A stretch of 64,000 nucleotides of DNA from assembly GCF_013410655.1 (NCBI RefSeq), contig NZ_JACCFP010000001.1, positions 4,177,501 through 4,241,500 on the forward strand, in the 5' to 3' direction. The first letter of the stretch is position 1. Each line of letters begins with the position of its first letter. This stretch comes from Nocardioides thalensis (lineage in GTDB: Bacteria; Actinomycetota; Actinomycetes; Propionibacteriales; Nocardioidaceae). Positions 8,000 to 16,423 of the stretch are shown here, piece by piece. A program made the position numbers and the translations under genes. Below the pieces are notes generated by a model, which was not told the DNA's origin, searched no databases, and was given only the letters and a program-made list of their open reading frames with translations.

Positions 8000-9679
8000 T
8001 CAGGACAGGCCGACGATCGTCCCGTCGTCGAGCAGGTCGATCCGCGACGCCGCCGGCGTCACCGGCAGACCGGGCATCGTCATCACGTCGCCGCAGACGA
8101 GGACGACGAAGCCGGCGCCCGCCGAGAGCCGCACCTCGCGCACGTGCAGGTCGTGCCCGGTGGGCGCGCCCCGGAGCGTCGCGTCGGTGGAGAACGAGTA
8201 CTGGGTCTTCGCGATGCACACCGGCAGGTCGCCGTACCCCTCGGCCTGGAGGCGGTCGATCCGGCGCCCGGCCTTGCCGTCCCACGTCACGGACGTGGCG
8301 CCATACAGCCGGTGGGCGATGGTCTCCGCCTTCTCCCGGAGCGGCAGCGCGTCGGGATAGGTGAACGCGAACCGCTCCGGCCCGTCGGTCTCGAGCAGGT
8401 CCAGCAGGCCCTTGGCGAGGTCGGTGGCGCCGGCACCGCCGTCCGCGAAGTGCGTCGCCGGGTAGGCGCGGACGCCCAGGTCGTCGACCAGCTCGACGAC
8501 CCGCGCGACCTCGGCGTCGGTGTCGGTCGGGAAGCGGTTGAGCGCGACCACGCAGGGGATCCCGTAGACCTCGCGCACGTTGCGCAGGTGCCGTGCGAGG
8601 TTCTCCATGCCCCGCTCCACGGCACCCAGGTCCTCCCGGCCGAGATCGGGTACGTCGACGCCGCCGTGGTACTTCAGGGCGCGGACCGTGGCGACCACGA
8701 CCGCCGCGTCGGGCCGGAGCCCGGACTTGCGGCACTTGATGTCGACGAACTTCTCCGCGCCCAGGTCGGCGCCGAAGCCGGCCTCGGTCACGACGTACTC
8801 GGCGAGCCGCAGCGCCGCGCGAGTGGCGACGACGGAGCTGCAGCCGTGCGCGATGTTGGCGAACGGCCCGCCGTGCACGAACGCGGGCGTGTGCTCGAGC
8901 GTCTGCACCAGGTTGGGCGCCAATGCGTCGCGCAGCAGCACCGCCATCGCGCCGTCGGCGCCGAGCTCGCGCGCCGTCACCGGCCGCTTGTCCCGTGTGT
9001 AGCCGACGACGATGTCGCCGATCCGGCGCTTGAGGTCGGCCCAGGACTCGGTCAGGCAGAAGATCGCCATCAGCTCCGACGCCACGACGATGTCGAAGCC
9101 CTCCTCGCGGGGATAGCCGTTCGGCACGCCGCCGAGGCCGACCACGACGTCACGCAGCGCCCGGTCGTTGAGGTCCAGCACCCGCTTCCAGTCCACCGAC
9201 CTGACGTCGATCCCGAGGGCGTTGCCGTGCTGGACGTGATTGTCGATCAGCGCTGCCAGCAGGTTGTTGGCGGCCGCGATGGCGGCGAAGTCCCCCGTGA
9301 AGTGGAGGTTGATGTCGGTCATCGGCACGACCTGCGCCCAGCCGCCGCCCGCAGCGCCGCCCTTCATGCCGAAGACTGGTCCCATCGACGGCTCGCGCAG
9401 GCACGCCATCGAGCGGAGCCCGAGTCCGCGCAGCGCGTCGGCCAGCCCGACGGTCGTGGTCGTCTTTCCCTCACCCGCCGGGGTCGGCGACATCGCCGTC
9501 ATCAGGATCAGCCTGCCGAGCGGCCGGCTGTCGAGCGAGTGCAGGTAGCCCAGGTCGACCTTCGCCTTGTGGTGGCCGTAGGGCACCAGGTGGACCGGGT
9601 CGATCCCCAGCTCCTCCTGGGCGACCTGGGTGATCGGAAGCAGCTCGGCGGCATTCGCGATCTCGATGTCGGACAGCAT
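8000..9679 (-). CDS. fhs: Formate--tetrahydrofolate ligase
   Basis: Predicted 559-aa enzyme, the normal family length. It condenses formate with tetrahydrofolate using ATP to give 10-formyl-THF in the cytosol. The P-loop is at residues 66-74 (TPAGEGKTT); [11 protein letters not shown] and the conserved LHFTGDF follow. Its ATG directly abuts the stop of fchA (TGAATG), so the two are co-translated. The pair channels formate or formimino groups into the C1 pool. It sits convergent to the PucR gene, which fits but does not prove a role in using formate released by heterocycle breakdown. Confidence 0.96.
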   Translation of the reverse strand: MLSDIEIANAAELLPITQVAQEELGIDPVHLVPYGHHKAKVDLGYLHSLDSRPLGRLILMTAMSPTPAGEGKTTTTVGLADALRGLGLRSMACLREPSMGPVFGMKGGAAGGGWAQVVPMTDINLHFTGDFAAIAAANNLLAALIDNHVQHGNALGIDVRSVDWKRVLDLNDRALRDVVVGLGGVPNGYPREEGFDIVVASELMAIFCLTESWADLKRRIGDIVVGYTRDKRPVTARELGADGAMAVLLRDALAPNLVQTLEHTPAFVHGGPFANIAHGCSSVVATRAALRLAEYVVTEAGFGADLGAEKFVDIKCRKSGLRPDAAVVVATVRALKYHGGVDVPDLGREDLGAVERGMENLARHLRNVREVYGIPCVVALNRFPTDTDAEVARVVELVDDLGVRAYPATHFADGGAGATDLAKGLLDLLETDGPERFAFTYPDALPLREKAETIAHRLYGATSVTWDGKAGRRIDRLQAEGYGDLPVCIAKTQYSFSTDATLRGAPTGHDLHVREVRLSAGAGFVVLVCGDVMTMPGLPVTPAASRIDLLDDGTIVGLS

Positions 9680-10237
9680 TCAGACCCTCCCCTTCGCGAC
9701 GCCCATCCGACGCAGGAGCCGGGAACGGCTCTCGGAGTCGGGCAGCGTGCGCACATTGGACTCCACATTCATCCGCGCGATCGCGGATCCCGCTCTGGCC
9801 ACCTCGCCGGCCGCGACCAGGTCGGAGAGGAGCCCTCCCTTCGCCGCGGGTCGCAGCTGGTCGATCAGGACCAGCACCTCGACGGCCGCCTCGACCACCT
9901 GCGCCTGCGGCTCCGATGCCCCCAGCAGTGCTGCGTCGATCGCCGCGCGCCGCTCGTCGTCGGTGCCCGCCTCGCGGGGCGCTGACCACGCCGCGGCCAC
10001 CGCGCCGAACGCCCGCTGGTCCTCGACCACCAGCTCATGGGCGCTGGCGACCAGCTGCTCGGCCCGCTCGACGACCTCGGCGGCCTCGCAGTAGCGCGCC
10101 ACCATCGCCACCAGGGCCGCGGCCTGGGCCGTGCACAGCGCCGCCACCGCACCGCCCGCCGGAGTCGGCGTACGGGCAGACAGACGGTGCAGGAAGTCGG
10201 GGACCGTCCCGGCGTCGACGTCGTTGTCACGCGCCAT
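9680..10237 (-). CDS. fchA: Cyclodeaminase/cyclohydrolase (FTCD_C) family protein
   Basis: Predicted 185-aa helical protein homologous to the C-terminal cyclodeaminase domain of formiminotransferase-cyclodeaminase, as in stand-alone FchA methenyl-THF cyclohydrolases. The family signature TPTPAGGAVAALCTAQAAAL is near residue 25, and LIDQLRPAAKGGLLSDLVAAG follows. It interconverts formimino- or methenyl-THF and formyl-THF. The ATG at 10237 has TACGGT 6 nt upstream and no clear Shine-Dalgarno site, so the mRNA may be leaderless. First gene of the fchA-fhs operon. Confidence 0.85.
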   Translation of the reverse strand: MARDNDVDAGTVPDFLHRLSARTPTPAGGAVAALCTAQAAALVAMVARYCEAAEVVERAEQLVASAHELVVEDQRAFGAVAAAWSAPREAGTDDERRAAIDAALLGASEPQAQVVEAAVEVLVLIDQLRPAAKGGLLSDLVAAGEVARAGSAIARMNVESNVRTLPDSESRSRLLRRMGVAKGRV

Positions 10238-10278
10238 CAGCACACCGTACGCCGCAGCGGCCGGATGCGACCGGAAAC

Positions 10279-10298
10279 CGGAGGCGGAGCCGCCTCCG
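10279..10298 (-). terminator. Hairpin downstream of the SDR gene
   Basis: Perfect inverted repeat CGGAGGCGG / CCGCCTCCG with a minimal AG centre, immediately after the SDR stop codon. There is no T-run, so it could be a weak or Rho-assisted terminator ahead of fchA. Confidence 0.4.
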
Positions 10299-11156
10299 TC
10301 AGGGCCGCTCCGGTTGCTCCGTCCCGAGCCAGGCGGCGGTCTCGTCCCACAGCCGGGCGGCCACCTGCTCGTCGCGCGCGTCCGGCGACGGGTCGGCCGG
10401 GGCGGAGTCGCGGTAGTAGCCCGCGGCGAGCCCCGGCGCGGTGACGCAGTAGACGGTCGTGGCCGCGCCGTCCTCGGGCGACCTCAGGACCCGCCGCTCG
10501 ACCGGCGCCAGCACCTTGCGCAGGCGGGCCAGGGCCGGACTCGTCTCCAGGCCGCGATCGGCGATCCGGGTGTAGACCTCGCCCGGGTGCAGGGCATAGC
10601 CCGTGACGCCGGGGTGGCGCCGGCCGAGCTCTGACGCATGGTGGACCAGCGCGAGCTTCGACGTGCCGTAGGCCGCCCACGAGTCGTAGGGCCGCACGCC
10701 GTCGAAGAGCGCGGCGTTGCTCCCCCGCCTGTGCAGCTTCGACACGACGTTGACCACGCGCGCGTCGTCGGCCTCCTCGAGCAGCGGCAGCAGCCGAGAC
10801 GTCAGGTGCCAGGTGCCGAGGTAGTTCACCCGCCAGTGGATCTCGTGGCCGTCGACCAGCTGCGGCTCCCGCCATGTCGACCGCAGGTCCAGATGCACCC
10901 CGGCGTTGTTGACGAGCACGTCGAGCCGGCCGCGCTCGGCGGCGTACCACCGCGCGAACGCGTCGACCGATCCGCGATCGGCGAGATCGAGGTCGTGTCC
11001 CACGACGCCCGGTCCCAGCCGCTCGGCGACCTCGGACGCGCCGGAGCGGGTGGTGACGGTGACCTCCGCGCCGCGGTCCACCAGCAGCCGGGCCGTGGCG
11101 AAGCCCAGCGACCGCTCGCCCGCACCCGTGACGAGGACGTGGCGGCCGGCGATCAC
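10299..11156 (-). CDS. Short-chain dehydrogenase/reductase, retinol-dehydrogenase-like
   Basis: Predicted 285-aa Rossmann enzyme. The cofactor loop is VTGAGERSLG near the N-terminus, NNAG follows VDVLVNNAG-like context, and the catalytic motif is YGTSK with an upstream Ser in NVVSKLHRRG. The C-terminal half (YYRDSAPADPSPDARDE) resembles the RDH/WWOX-like group of SDRs; the substrate is unknown. The GTG at 11156 is the only start that leaves a normal N-terminus. A 12-bp palindrome lies immediately upstream, suggesting repression by a dimeric regulator. Confidence 0.85.
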   Translation of the reverse strand: MIAGRHVLVTGAGERSLGFATARLLVDRGAEVTVTTRSGASEVAERLGPGVVGHDLDLADRGSVDAFARWYAAERGRLDVLVNNAGVHLDLRSTWREPQLVDGHEIHWRVNYLGTWHLTSRLLPLLEEADDARVVNVVSKLHRRGSNAALFDGVRPYDSWAAYGTSKLALVHHASELGRRHPGVTGYALHPGEVYTRIADRGLETSPALARLRKVLAPVERRVLRSPEDGAATTVYCVTAPGLAAGYYRDSAPADPSPDARDEQVAARLWDETAAWLGTEQPERP

Positions 11157-11157
11157 G

Positions 11158-11169
11158 AGAACATGTTCT
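11158..11169. promoter_or_regulatory. Perfect 12-bp palindrome AGAACATGTTCT
   Basis: Lies 1 bp upstream of the SDR start codon in the divergent region shared with the ESX-like gene. The symmetry fits a TetR- or MarR-type operator; no such regulator is next to it. A looser inverted repeat (CCCGGCGT / ACGCCGGG, 11172-11204) follows. Confidence 0.4.
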
Positions 11170-11281
11170 ACCCCGGCGTCAGCCGGTGCAACTCGCACGC
11201 CGGGCGGGTCCGGGCGGGTCGTTTGCCGCCGCGGGGCGGCGGGTACGAGCGTGCAGTCCACCAGACCTGAGGAGAGAGCAC

Positions 11282-12718
11282 GTGCCACCATCGGGAGGGC
11301 CGCTGATCGGAAGCGGCATGAAGGCCAGCATCGCCGAGGCCGCGATCGTCGCCGACATGGAGCACCGCGGGTTCACGCACCACGGCGACGGCGTGTTCAA
11401 GGAGCTCGGCGCGAGCGGCGGCGAGTACGACGGGGTGTACTGGAACGTGGTCGTCAAGGACGGCTCGGTCGCGATCGAGATGGTCATGGGGCAGCGCAGC
11501 GACATCGTTCCCGACGAGTCCGAGTACGCGCACCTGCAGGCCGAGGTCTTCGACTACTGGCCGCGGGCGATCGACGACGCGTTCAGCAACTGGGAGGACA
11601 TGGCCGAGTCCGACCCGCTGCGGTGGGACCTGTCTTCCGTGCTCAGGGGAGCGGAGGAGATCCGGGTGACGGCCACCAACGACGCCGGCTCGGGCAAGTC
11701 GAACGGCGCCAACGTGCGCCTCGACGCGGACATCACGAACCTCAGCACGCGCACCGCCGAGCTCAACGGGCTCTACGCGGAGGCGTTCAACGAGAACTAC
11801 GTCTCCCGGCTGCGACCGGTGCTCGACAACCTGCACTCGATGACGATGGTGCTCGCGTTCGGGGTGGCCGGCGAGCAGGAGCTGTTCCAGCGCACGCGCG
11901 AGCAGATCGCGCAGGTCGCCCTCGACGCCGAGAAGGCGATGAAGGCGTCCGGGCCGCGATCGGGTGGCGTCGACATCACGGGCATCACGATCGGTTTGAT
12001 CGTCGTCGGCGCGGTGTGTGGCGGCATCGCCGCGGTCGCCTCCGGCGGAGCGGCGATCGCCGCGGCGACCGTCGTCGCCACCTCGCTCGGCAACGTCGGG
12101 GCCGGAGCGGTCAAGGACCTGCTGGGCGCCCTGGTCAAGCCCCCGGCACCGCCTCAGCCGATCCCCCTCGGCGCGGGCCACCCCAAGGAGGTCCTCACCA
12201 ACATCGTGAACGGACTGGCCGAGATCAATACCCGGATCCGGGCCGAGGAGCAGCAGCTCGTGGACCTGTTCGAGGCGGCGCACGGGGACCTGTCCTTGGC
12301 GGCCGCGGCCGGGCCGTTCAACATCGCCCGCCCCGAGATCATCGACCACGGCGGTACGTCGGTCCTGGAGTCCGCGCAGACCGTCCTCGTCGACCCGACG
12401 GCGATCGCCAAGATCACCGAGCTCTGGATCCCGACGATCATCGGCGACATCAACGCGTGTCGGTCCGAGCTCGACGGCCAGGCCTACTCGTGGACGCGGC
12501 CGGCGGGCATCGGCCTCTCGGAGACGGGACCCTGGTCGTCGTACTCCGCCCTCCAGAGCGGCGTCGCCTCCTTGCTGGCGGAGACGGCGACCGAGCTGGA
12601 GGGCGCCGCCGGCAGTCTTCAGGCCGCGGCGGCCGACATCGGCCTCTCCGACGAGACCGCCAACGAGACGTACGCCGCGCAGGCGCGTCGGATCACCGAG
12701 GACAACATCAACTACTGA
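11282..12718 (+). CDS. Uncharacterised ESX/WXG-like protein with a glycine-rich double hydrophobic segment
   Basis: Predicted 478-aa protein that I do not recognise as a named family. Residues 1-120 are soluble and acidic with two Trp motifs (YWPRAIDDAFSNW). Residues 120-225 look all-helical. Residues about 235-290 contain two adjacent Gly/Ala-rich hydrophobic stretches (ITIGLIVVGAVCGGIAAVAS, then AAIAAATVVATSLGNVGAG), followed by a Pro linker and another helical region to the end. Similar layouts occur in WXG100/LXG-type secretion substrates and pore-forming helical proteins, but there is no toxin domain. The GTG at 11282 has AGGAG 7-8 nt upstream. A hairpin (arms 12745-12752 and 12767-12774) follows the gene. 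No secretion genes are adjacent. Confidence 0.6.
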   Translation: MPPSGGPLIGSGMKASIAEAAIVADMEHRGFTHHGDGVFKELGASGGEYDGVYWNVVVKDGSVAIEMVMGQRSDIVPDESEYAHLQAEVFDYWPRAIDDAFSNWEDMAESDPLRWDLSSVLRGAEEIRVTATNDAGSGKSNGANVRLDADITNLSTRTAELNGLYAEAFNENYVSRLRPVLDNLHSMTMVLAFGVAGEQELFQRTREQIAQVALDAEKAMKASGPRSGGVDITGITIGLIVVGAVCGGIAAVASGGAAIAAATVVATSLGNVGAGAVKDLLGALVKPPAPPQPIPLGAGHPKEVLTNIVNGLAEINTRIRAEEQQLVDLFEAAHGDLSLAAAAGPFNIARPEIIDHGGTSVLESAQTVLVDPTAIAKITELWIPTIIGDINACRSELDGQAYSWTRPAGIGLSETGPWSSYSALQSGVASLLAETATELEGAAGSLQAAAADIGLSDETANETYAAQARRITEDNINY

Positions 12719-12744
12719 TCCCTCCGGCCCGCGAGGAGCGGTGT

Positions 12745-12774
12745 TCGGTCCGGGAGCCCCGCATCTCGGACCGA
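12745..12774 (+). terminator. Hairpin after the ESX-like gene
   Basis: Inverted repeat TCGGTCCG / CGGACCGA with a 14-nt loop, 27 bp after the stop codon. There is no T-tract, so it is a possible terminator only. Confidence 0.35.
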
Positions 12775-12848
12775 CGGGTTCTGGTTGGTGGCCAACCTGA
12801 CGGCGGTTGGCTACGTCTTAGGACGTGCGACCCCACCTCCTCGGTTTC

Positions 12849-12876
12849 TAACATGCGTAAGTTGTTTAGCATGTTA
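12849..12876. promoter_or_regulatory. Inverted repeat TAACATGC-N12-GCATGTTA
   Basis: Two perfect 8-bp arms (12849-12856 and 12869-12876) 10 bp before the start of the CGNR regulator gene. The stretch is AT-rich against its surroundings and probably overlaps the promoter. It is a good candidate for an autoregulatory operator of the CGNR-azlCD operon. Confidence 0.55.
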
Positions 12877-12886
12877 GGTTCGCAGG

Positions 12887-13477
12887 GTGAAGGCGCAGCA
12901 GCGGAGGCCGGTCCTCCGGTACGACGACGGCGGCTGGGCCGAGGCGATCGGTGGGCATCTCGCCCTCGACCTCGTCAACACCGTGTCGTGGCGACTCGAC
13001 CCGGACCGGACCGTCGACCGGTTGCCCGACGGCGCTGCCTTGGCGCGTTGGGCGGAGTTCGTCGGGCTCGAGATCCGGTCCCGGGTGGCCGACGAGACCG
13101 CGGTCGAGGTGCGCCGACTACGCGAGCGCATCTACCGGGTCGTTCATCCCCTGGCCCTCGGCGCCGACCCGGACGGCGCCGACGTTGCGCGTCTGCGGCG
13201 CCTGCTGCTCGGCGGGCTCGGCCGGGCCGAGGTGACGTCGGTGATGCCGCTCGAGCTCGCGGCGGCGAGCCTGCCCGACCAGCTCGCGCTCGCCGCTTGG
13301 CAGCTGCTCGAGCGCGAAGACGCACACCGTCTGCGGCAGTGCCGTGCGAATGACTGCGGGTGGCTCTTCCTCGACCGCACGAAGAACGCCTCCCGGGTGT
13401 GGTGCAGCTCAGCCGACTGCGGCAACCGCACCCGGGCCCAGCGTCACTACGCCCGCCGTACGACGGAGCCGCGGTGA
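12887..13477 (+). CDS. ABATE-domain / CGNR zinc-finger regulator
   Basis: Predicted 196-aa protein. The N-terminal ABATE domain (DUF1470) has the DLVNT motif at residues 28-32. The C-terminal CGNR zinc finger has CRANDCGWLFLDRTKNASR followed by WCSSADCGNR, giving the expected four Cys. Such proteins are thought to be stress- or amino-acid-related transcription factors in actinobacteria. The start is GTG at 12887. Its stop overlaps the azlC start (GTGA), which makes a role in controlling the exporter likely. The inverted repeat just upstream may be its own binding site. Confidence 0.88.
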   Translation: MKAQQRRPVLRYDDGGWAEAIGGHLALDLVNTVSWRLDPDRTVDRLPDGAALARWAEFVGLEIRSRVADETAVEVRRLRERIYRVVHPLALGADPDGADVARLRRLLLGGLGRAEVTSVMPLELAAASLPDQLALAAWQLLEREDAHRLRQCRANDCGWLFLDRTKNASRVWCSSADCGNRTRAQRHYARRTTEPR

Positions 13478-14148
13478 GCGTCCGCGCAGGCTTCACCGAG
13501 GGCGCCCGCAACGCGGTCGGTCCCGCGGCCGCGACCCTCGCCCTCGGGGTGACCTTCGGGGCGGCCGCGGCCGCTGCAGGCTGGGGATTCGCGGCGCCCC
13601 TGGCGTTCTCGGCGTTCGGGTTCTCGGGCTCGGCACAGTTCTCGCTGCTCACGACGCTGCACACCGGGAGCGCCGCAGCCGCCGTCGCATCGGCGGTGCT
13701 GATCAACGCGCGCTACCTGGTCATGGGGATCGCGCTCAACGACAGCCTCGAGGGCGGTCGCGGCCGGCGGGCGCTCCAGGCGCAGGCGCTGGTCGACGCG
13801 TCGTTCGTCGTGGCGCACCGGGGCGGCGGTCGGTTCGACATCGCCCGGCTCTTCGGGGCCACAGTGCCGCAGTGGTCGTGCTGGCTGCTGGGCACGCTCG
13901 TCGGGCTGCTTCTCCGCCCCGACCCCGCGTTGATGCAGACGCTCGGCCTCGACGTCGTCTTCCCGGCGTTCTTCCTGCTGCTCGTGCTCGAGGAGATCAC
14001 GTCGGGTCGAGCGGCGGTCGCCGCCGTCTGCGGGGGCTGCATCTCCGGCGGGCTCCTGCTGGTGACCGAGCCCGGCTACGCGCTGTTGGCTGCGACAGCA
14101 GGCGCCCTCGTCGGGCTGCTCGCCGCAGCGGACGAGGAGCCGGCATGA
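13474..14148 (+). CDS. azlC: AzlC-family branched-chain amino acid exporter, large subunit
   Basis: Predicted 224-aa membrane protein of the AzlC/LIV-E family. The N-terminal GARNAVGPAAATLALGVTFG and the FSGSAQFSLL motif, then INARYLVMGIAL, are characteristic. With AzlD it exports branched-chain amino acids or analogues. The GTG at 13474 overlaps the preceding stop by 4 bp, and its stop overlaps azlD (ATGA), so the three genes form one translationally coupled operon. Confidence 0.92.
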   Translation: MSVRAGFTEGARNAVGPAAATLALGVTFGAAAAAAGWGFAAPLAFSAFGFSGSAQFSLLTTLHTGSAAAAVASAVLINARYLVMGIALNDSLEGGRGRRALQAQALVDASFVVAHRGGGRFDIARLFGATVPQWSCWLLGTLVGLLLRPDPALMQTLGLDVVFPAFFLLLVLEEITSGRAAVAAVCGGCISGGLLLVTEPGYALLAATAGALVGLLAAADEEPA

Positions 14149-14447
14149 GGCTCTGGCTCTCCATCCTGGCCGTCTCCGCCGCCAACTCGCTGCTGAAGGC
14201 GACCGGCCCGCTCGCGCTCGGCGACCGGCGCCTGCCTTCCACAGCCCGCCGCGTCGTCGCGCTCATGGCACCGGTCCTGCTGGCCGGCCTGATCGTCGTC
14301 GAGCTCGCCGGACCGGGCTGGCACGAGCTCGACGGCGCGCAGGTGCTCGGCGTCGGCGTAGCCGGCCTGGCCTGGGCGGCCCGGGCACCGATGCTGGTCG
14401 CCGTGCTCGTCGGTGCGGCGGCAGCGGCCGCGGTCCGCCTGCTCTGA
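14145..14447 (+). CDS. azlD: AzlD-family branched-chain amino acid exporter, small subunit
   Basis: Predicted 100-aa protein with three to four hydrophobic helices (SILAVSAANSLLKATGPLAL at the start), normal for AzlD. Small partner of AzlC in the inner membrane. Its ATG overlaps the azlC stop. Convergent with the LysE-type gene that ends 31 bp away. Confidence 0.9.
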   Translation: MRLWLSILAVSAANSLLKATGPLALGDRRLPSTARRVVALMAPVLLAGLIVVELAGPGWHELDGAQVLGVGVAGLAWAARAPMLVAVLVGAAAAAAVRLL

Positions 14448-14478
14448 CGTCGCGTCGGGAGTCGGGGACTGCAGGTGG

Positions 14479-15120
14479 TCAGGCCTTGTTGTCCGCGAAC
14501 AGCAGCGTGCCGCCGAGCCCGATCATCATGCCGCCGCCGGTGCCCCGGACCGCCGCGAGCCGCCGCGGCGATCGCTCGAACCACGCCCGCGCCGACCCCG
14601 CGCCCAGCGCCCAGAGGCCGTCGCAGGCGAACGCGATGACGGTGAAGACCAGTCCGAGCACCATCATCTGCAGCGGCACTGCGCCGGCGTGGAAGTCGAC
14701 GAACTGCGGCAACGCGGCCACGAAGAACACGATCGTCTTCGGGTTGGTGGCCCCGACGATGAAGCCCTGTCGCAGGACTGTTGCCGACGACACTGTTCGG
14801 GGCGCGTCGTTCGTCGCCTCGCCCACCCCGTCGCGCCGGCGGCGGATCGCCTGGACGCCGAGCCAGGCCAGGTACGCCGCGCCGAGGAGCTTGACCGCCG
14901 TGAACAACGCGACCGACTCCGCCACGAGCGACCCGACGCCCAGCGCCACCGCAGTGATCGGGACGAGACCGCCGAGCTCGTTGCCGAGGACGCTCCACAG
15001 GCCGCCGCGGCGTCCGAGCGACAGCGAACGACCGATGACGAACAGCACGCTCGGCCCCGGGATCGCGATCAGGATCAAGGAAGCGAGCGCGAAGGCGAGG
15101 AGCGCTTCAACGGTGGGCAT
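14479..15120 (-). CDS. LysE/RhtB-family amino acid exporter
   Basis: Predicted 213-aa inner-membrane translocator. The signature IAIPGPSVLFVIGRSLSLGR in helix 1-2 is typical, and NPKTIVFF is the conserved mid-protein motif. About six hydrophobic segments are seen. It exports amino acids or derivatives; the substrate is undefined. A second exporter beside azlCD makes this a small amino-acid efflux locus. Confidence 0.9.
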   Translation of the reverse strand: MPTVEALLAFALASLILIAIPGPSVLFVIGRSLSLGRRGGLWSVLGNELGGLVPITAVALGVGSLVAESVALFTAVKLLGAAYLAWLGVQAIRRRRDGVGEATNDAPRTVSSATVLRQGFIVGATNPKTIVFFVAALPQFVDFHAGAVPLQMMVLGLVFTVIAFACDGLWALGAGSARAWFERSPRRLAAVRGTGGGMMIGLGGTLLFADNKA

Positions 15121-15166
15121 CGACCAAACCTATTCCTCGACCGTTCGGATCCGGCCCGGTCGCGGG

Positions 15167-16393
15167 TCAGCCCGTCACGTCGCGACCCAGCACTGCCCTC
15201 GCGACAACCCATCGCTGGACTTCGTTCGCACCCTCGTAGATCTCGCCGATCTTGGCGTCGCGATAGATCGCCTCCACCGGGCCGATCACGCCGTCGCCGC
15301 GTTCCTGGACGAAACCGAGCGCACCGAGTGCCTGAACGGCGTCCCGTGCCATCGAGACCGCGAGCTCGGTACCGCGCAGCTTGGCCATGGCCGCCTCGGG
15401 CTCAGGGAACGCCGCACCTCCATCGAGGCGACGGGCCGCCTTGAGGTAGAGCGACCTGGCCGTCTCGAGATCGGTCGCCCGGTCCGCGACGAGGAACTGC
15501 CAGTGCTGAAGAGAGCCGAGCGGACGGCCGAACGCCTCGCGAGCACGCAGGTGGGCGACCATCTGATCGAAGGCAGCCTGCGCCATCCCGACCCCGGCGG
15601 CCGCGATCCCGATACGCCCGTAGGTAAGAGTCTGGAGCGCGACCCGCAAGCCACCCCCGACCTCGCCAAGCACGTGCTCTGGACCCAGACGCACCCCGTC
15701 GAGCACGACGTCGGCGGTGACTTGCGCCCGATTGCCGATCTTGCGGTCAGGGGTGCCGATCCGCACCCCCGGCAGGTCCCTCGGCACCAGGAAGGTGGTC
15801 AGGCGGTCACCCGTCCGCGCCAGGACGACCACCACTCCCGCTGCGACGGCGTTCGTGATCCAACGCTTGTGGCCCGACAACACCCATCGCTCGCCGTCCT
15901 CGACCGCCACCGTGCCGATCGCCGCCGGCGACAGGTCGCTCGACGCCCCCGGCTCGCTGGTCGCGAACGCGCCGACGACATCACCGCTGACGATCGGACG
16001 CAGCCATCGCTCGCGTTGATCCGCGGTGCCCTGCGCGAGCGCGTTGCCGGCGAGGATGCAGTGGACGTCGAAGATCGCGGCCATCGAGTTGGAGTGGTAG
16101 GCCAGCTCTTCGACCGCCACCGCGGTGACCGTGGCGCGGTGGGCGAGGCCGTCGCCGCCGACATCCGCGCTGAAGGGCAGGCGGAACAGCCCGCGCGCCG
16201 CCAGGGCGTCGAACACGTCGCGGGGAAACCCGTCGACGCGCTCGTCCTGGGTGGCGAGCCGGTGGGCTACGGGCGCGACCACCTCGTCGGCGATCGCGCG
16301 GACGCGATGGCGAGCGGCCCGCACCTCGTCGGGCAGGGTGCCGTCGTCGTACAGCCGGTCAGCCTGACGGGGGACGGGCGGGCGGGTCTTCAC
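15167..16393 (-). CDS. Acyl-CoA dehydrogenase
   Basis: Predicted 408-aa FAD enzyme introducing an alpha-beta double bond into an acyl-CoA. It has the N-terminal helical domain, the middle beta-domain motif AFATSEPGASSDLSP, the substrate/FAD loop GHKRWITNA, and the C-terminal helical domain with the base Glu in IYEGANEVQRW. The GTG at 16393 has AGGAG 9 nt upstream; a TTG at 16402 would leave no spacing. It is the last gene of a run GS-like ligase, surE, dehydrogenase with gaps of about 30 bp, so it probably acts in the amine or branched-acid pathway of this island. Confidence 0.92.
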   Translation of the reverse strand: MKTRPPVPRQADRLYDDGTLPDEVRAARHRVRAIADEVVAPVAHRLATQDERVDGFPRDVFDALAARGLFRLPFSADVGGDGLAHRATVTAVAVEELAYHSNSMAAIFDVHCILAGNALAQGTADQRERWLRPIVSGDVVGAFATSEPGASSDLSPAAIGTVAVEDGERWVLSGHKRWITNAVAAGVVVVLARTGDRLTTFLVPRDLPGVRIGTPDRKIGNRAQVTADVVLDGVRLGPEHVLGEVGGGLRVALQTLTYGRIGIAAAGVGMAQAAFDQMVAHLRAREAFGRPLGSLQHWQFLVADRATDLETARSLYLKAARRLDGGAAFPEPEAAMAKLRGTELAVSMARDAVQALGALGFVQERGDGVIGPVEAIYRDAKIGEIYEGANEVQRWVVARAVLGRDVTG

Positions 16394-16423
16394 GTGCGGC
16401 AACTCCTCTGGTGACGGGTGCGG

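Noticed and set aside
11159-11168. SOS (LexA) box GAAC..GTTC
   Set aside because: Actinobacterial LexA sites need four bases between GAAC and GTTC; here there are two.
13474-14148. azlC frame starting at 13360
   Set aside because: The longer frame overlaps most of the CGNR zinc finger and lacks the membrane-protein N-terminus. The GTG at 13474 with GTGA overlap fits the family.
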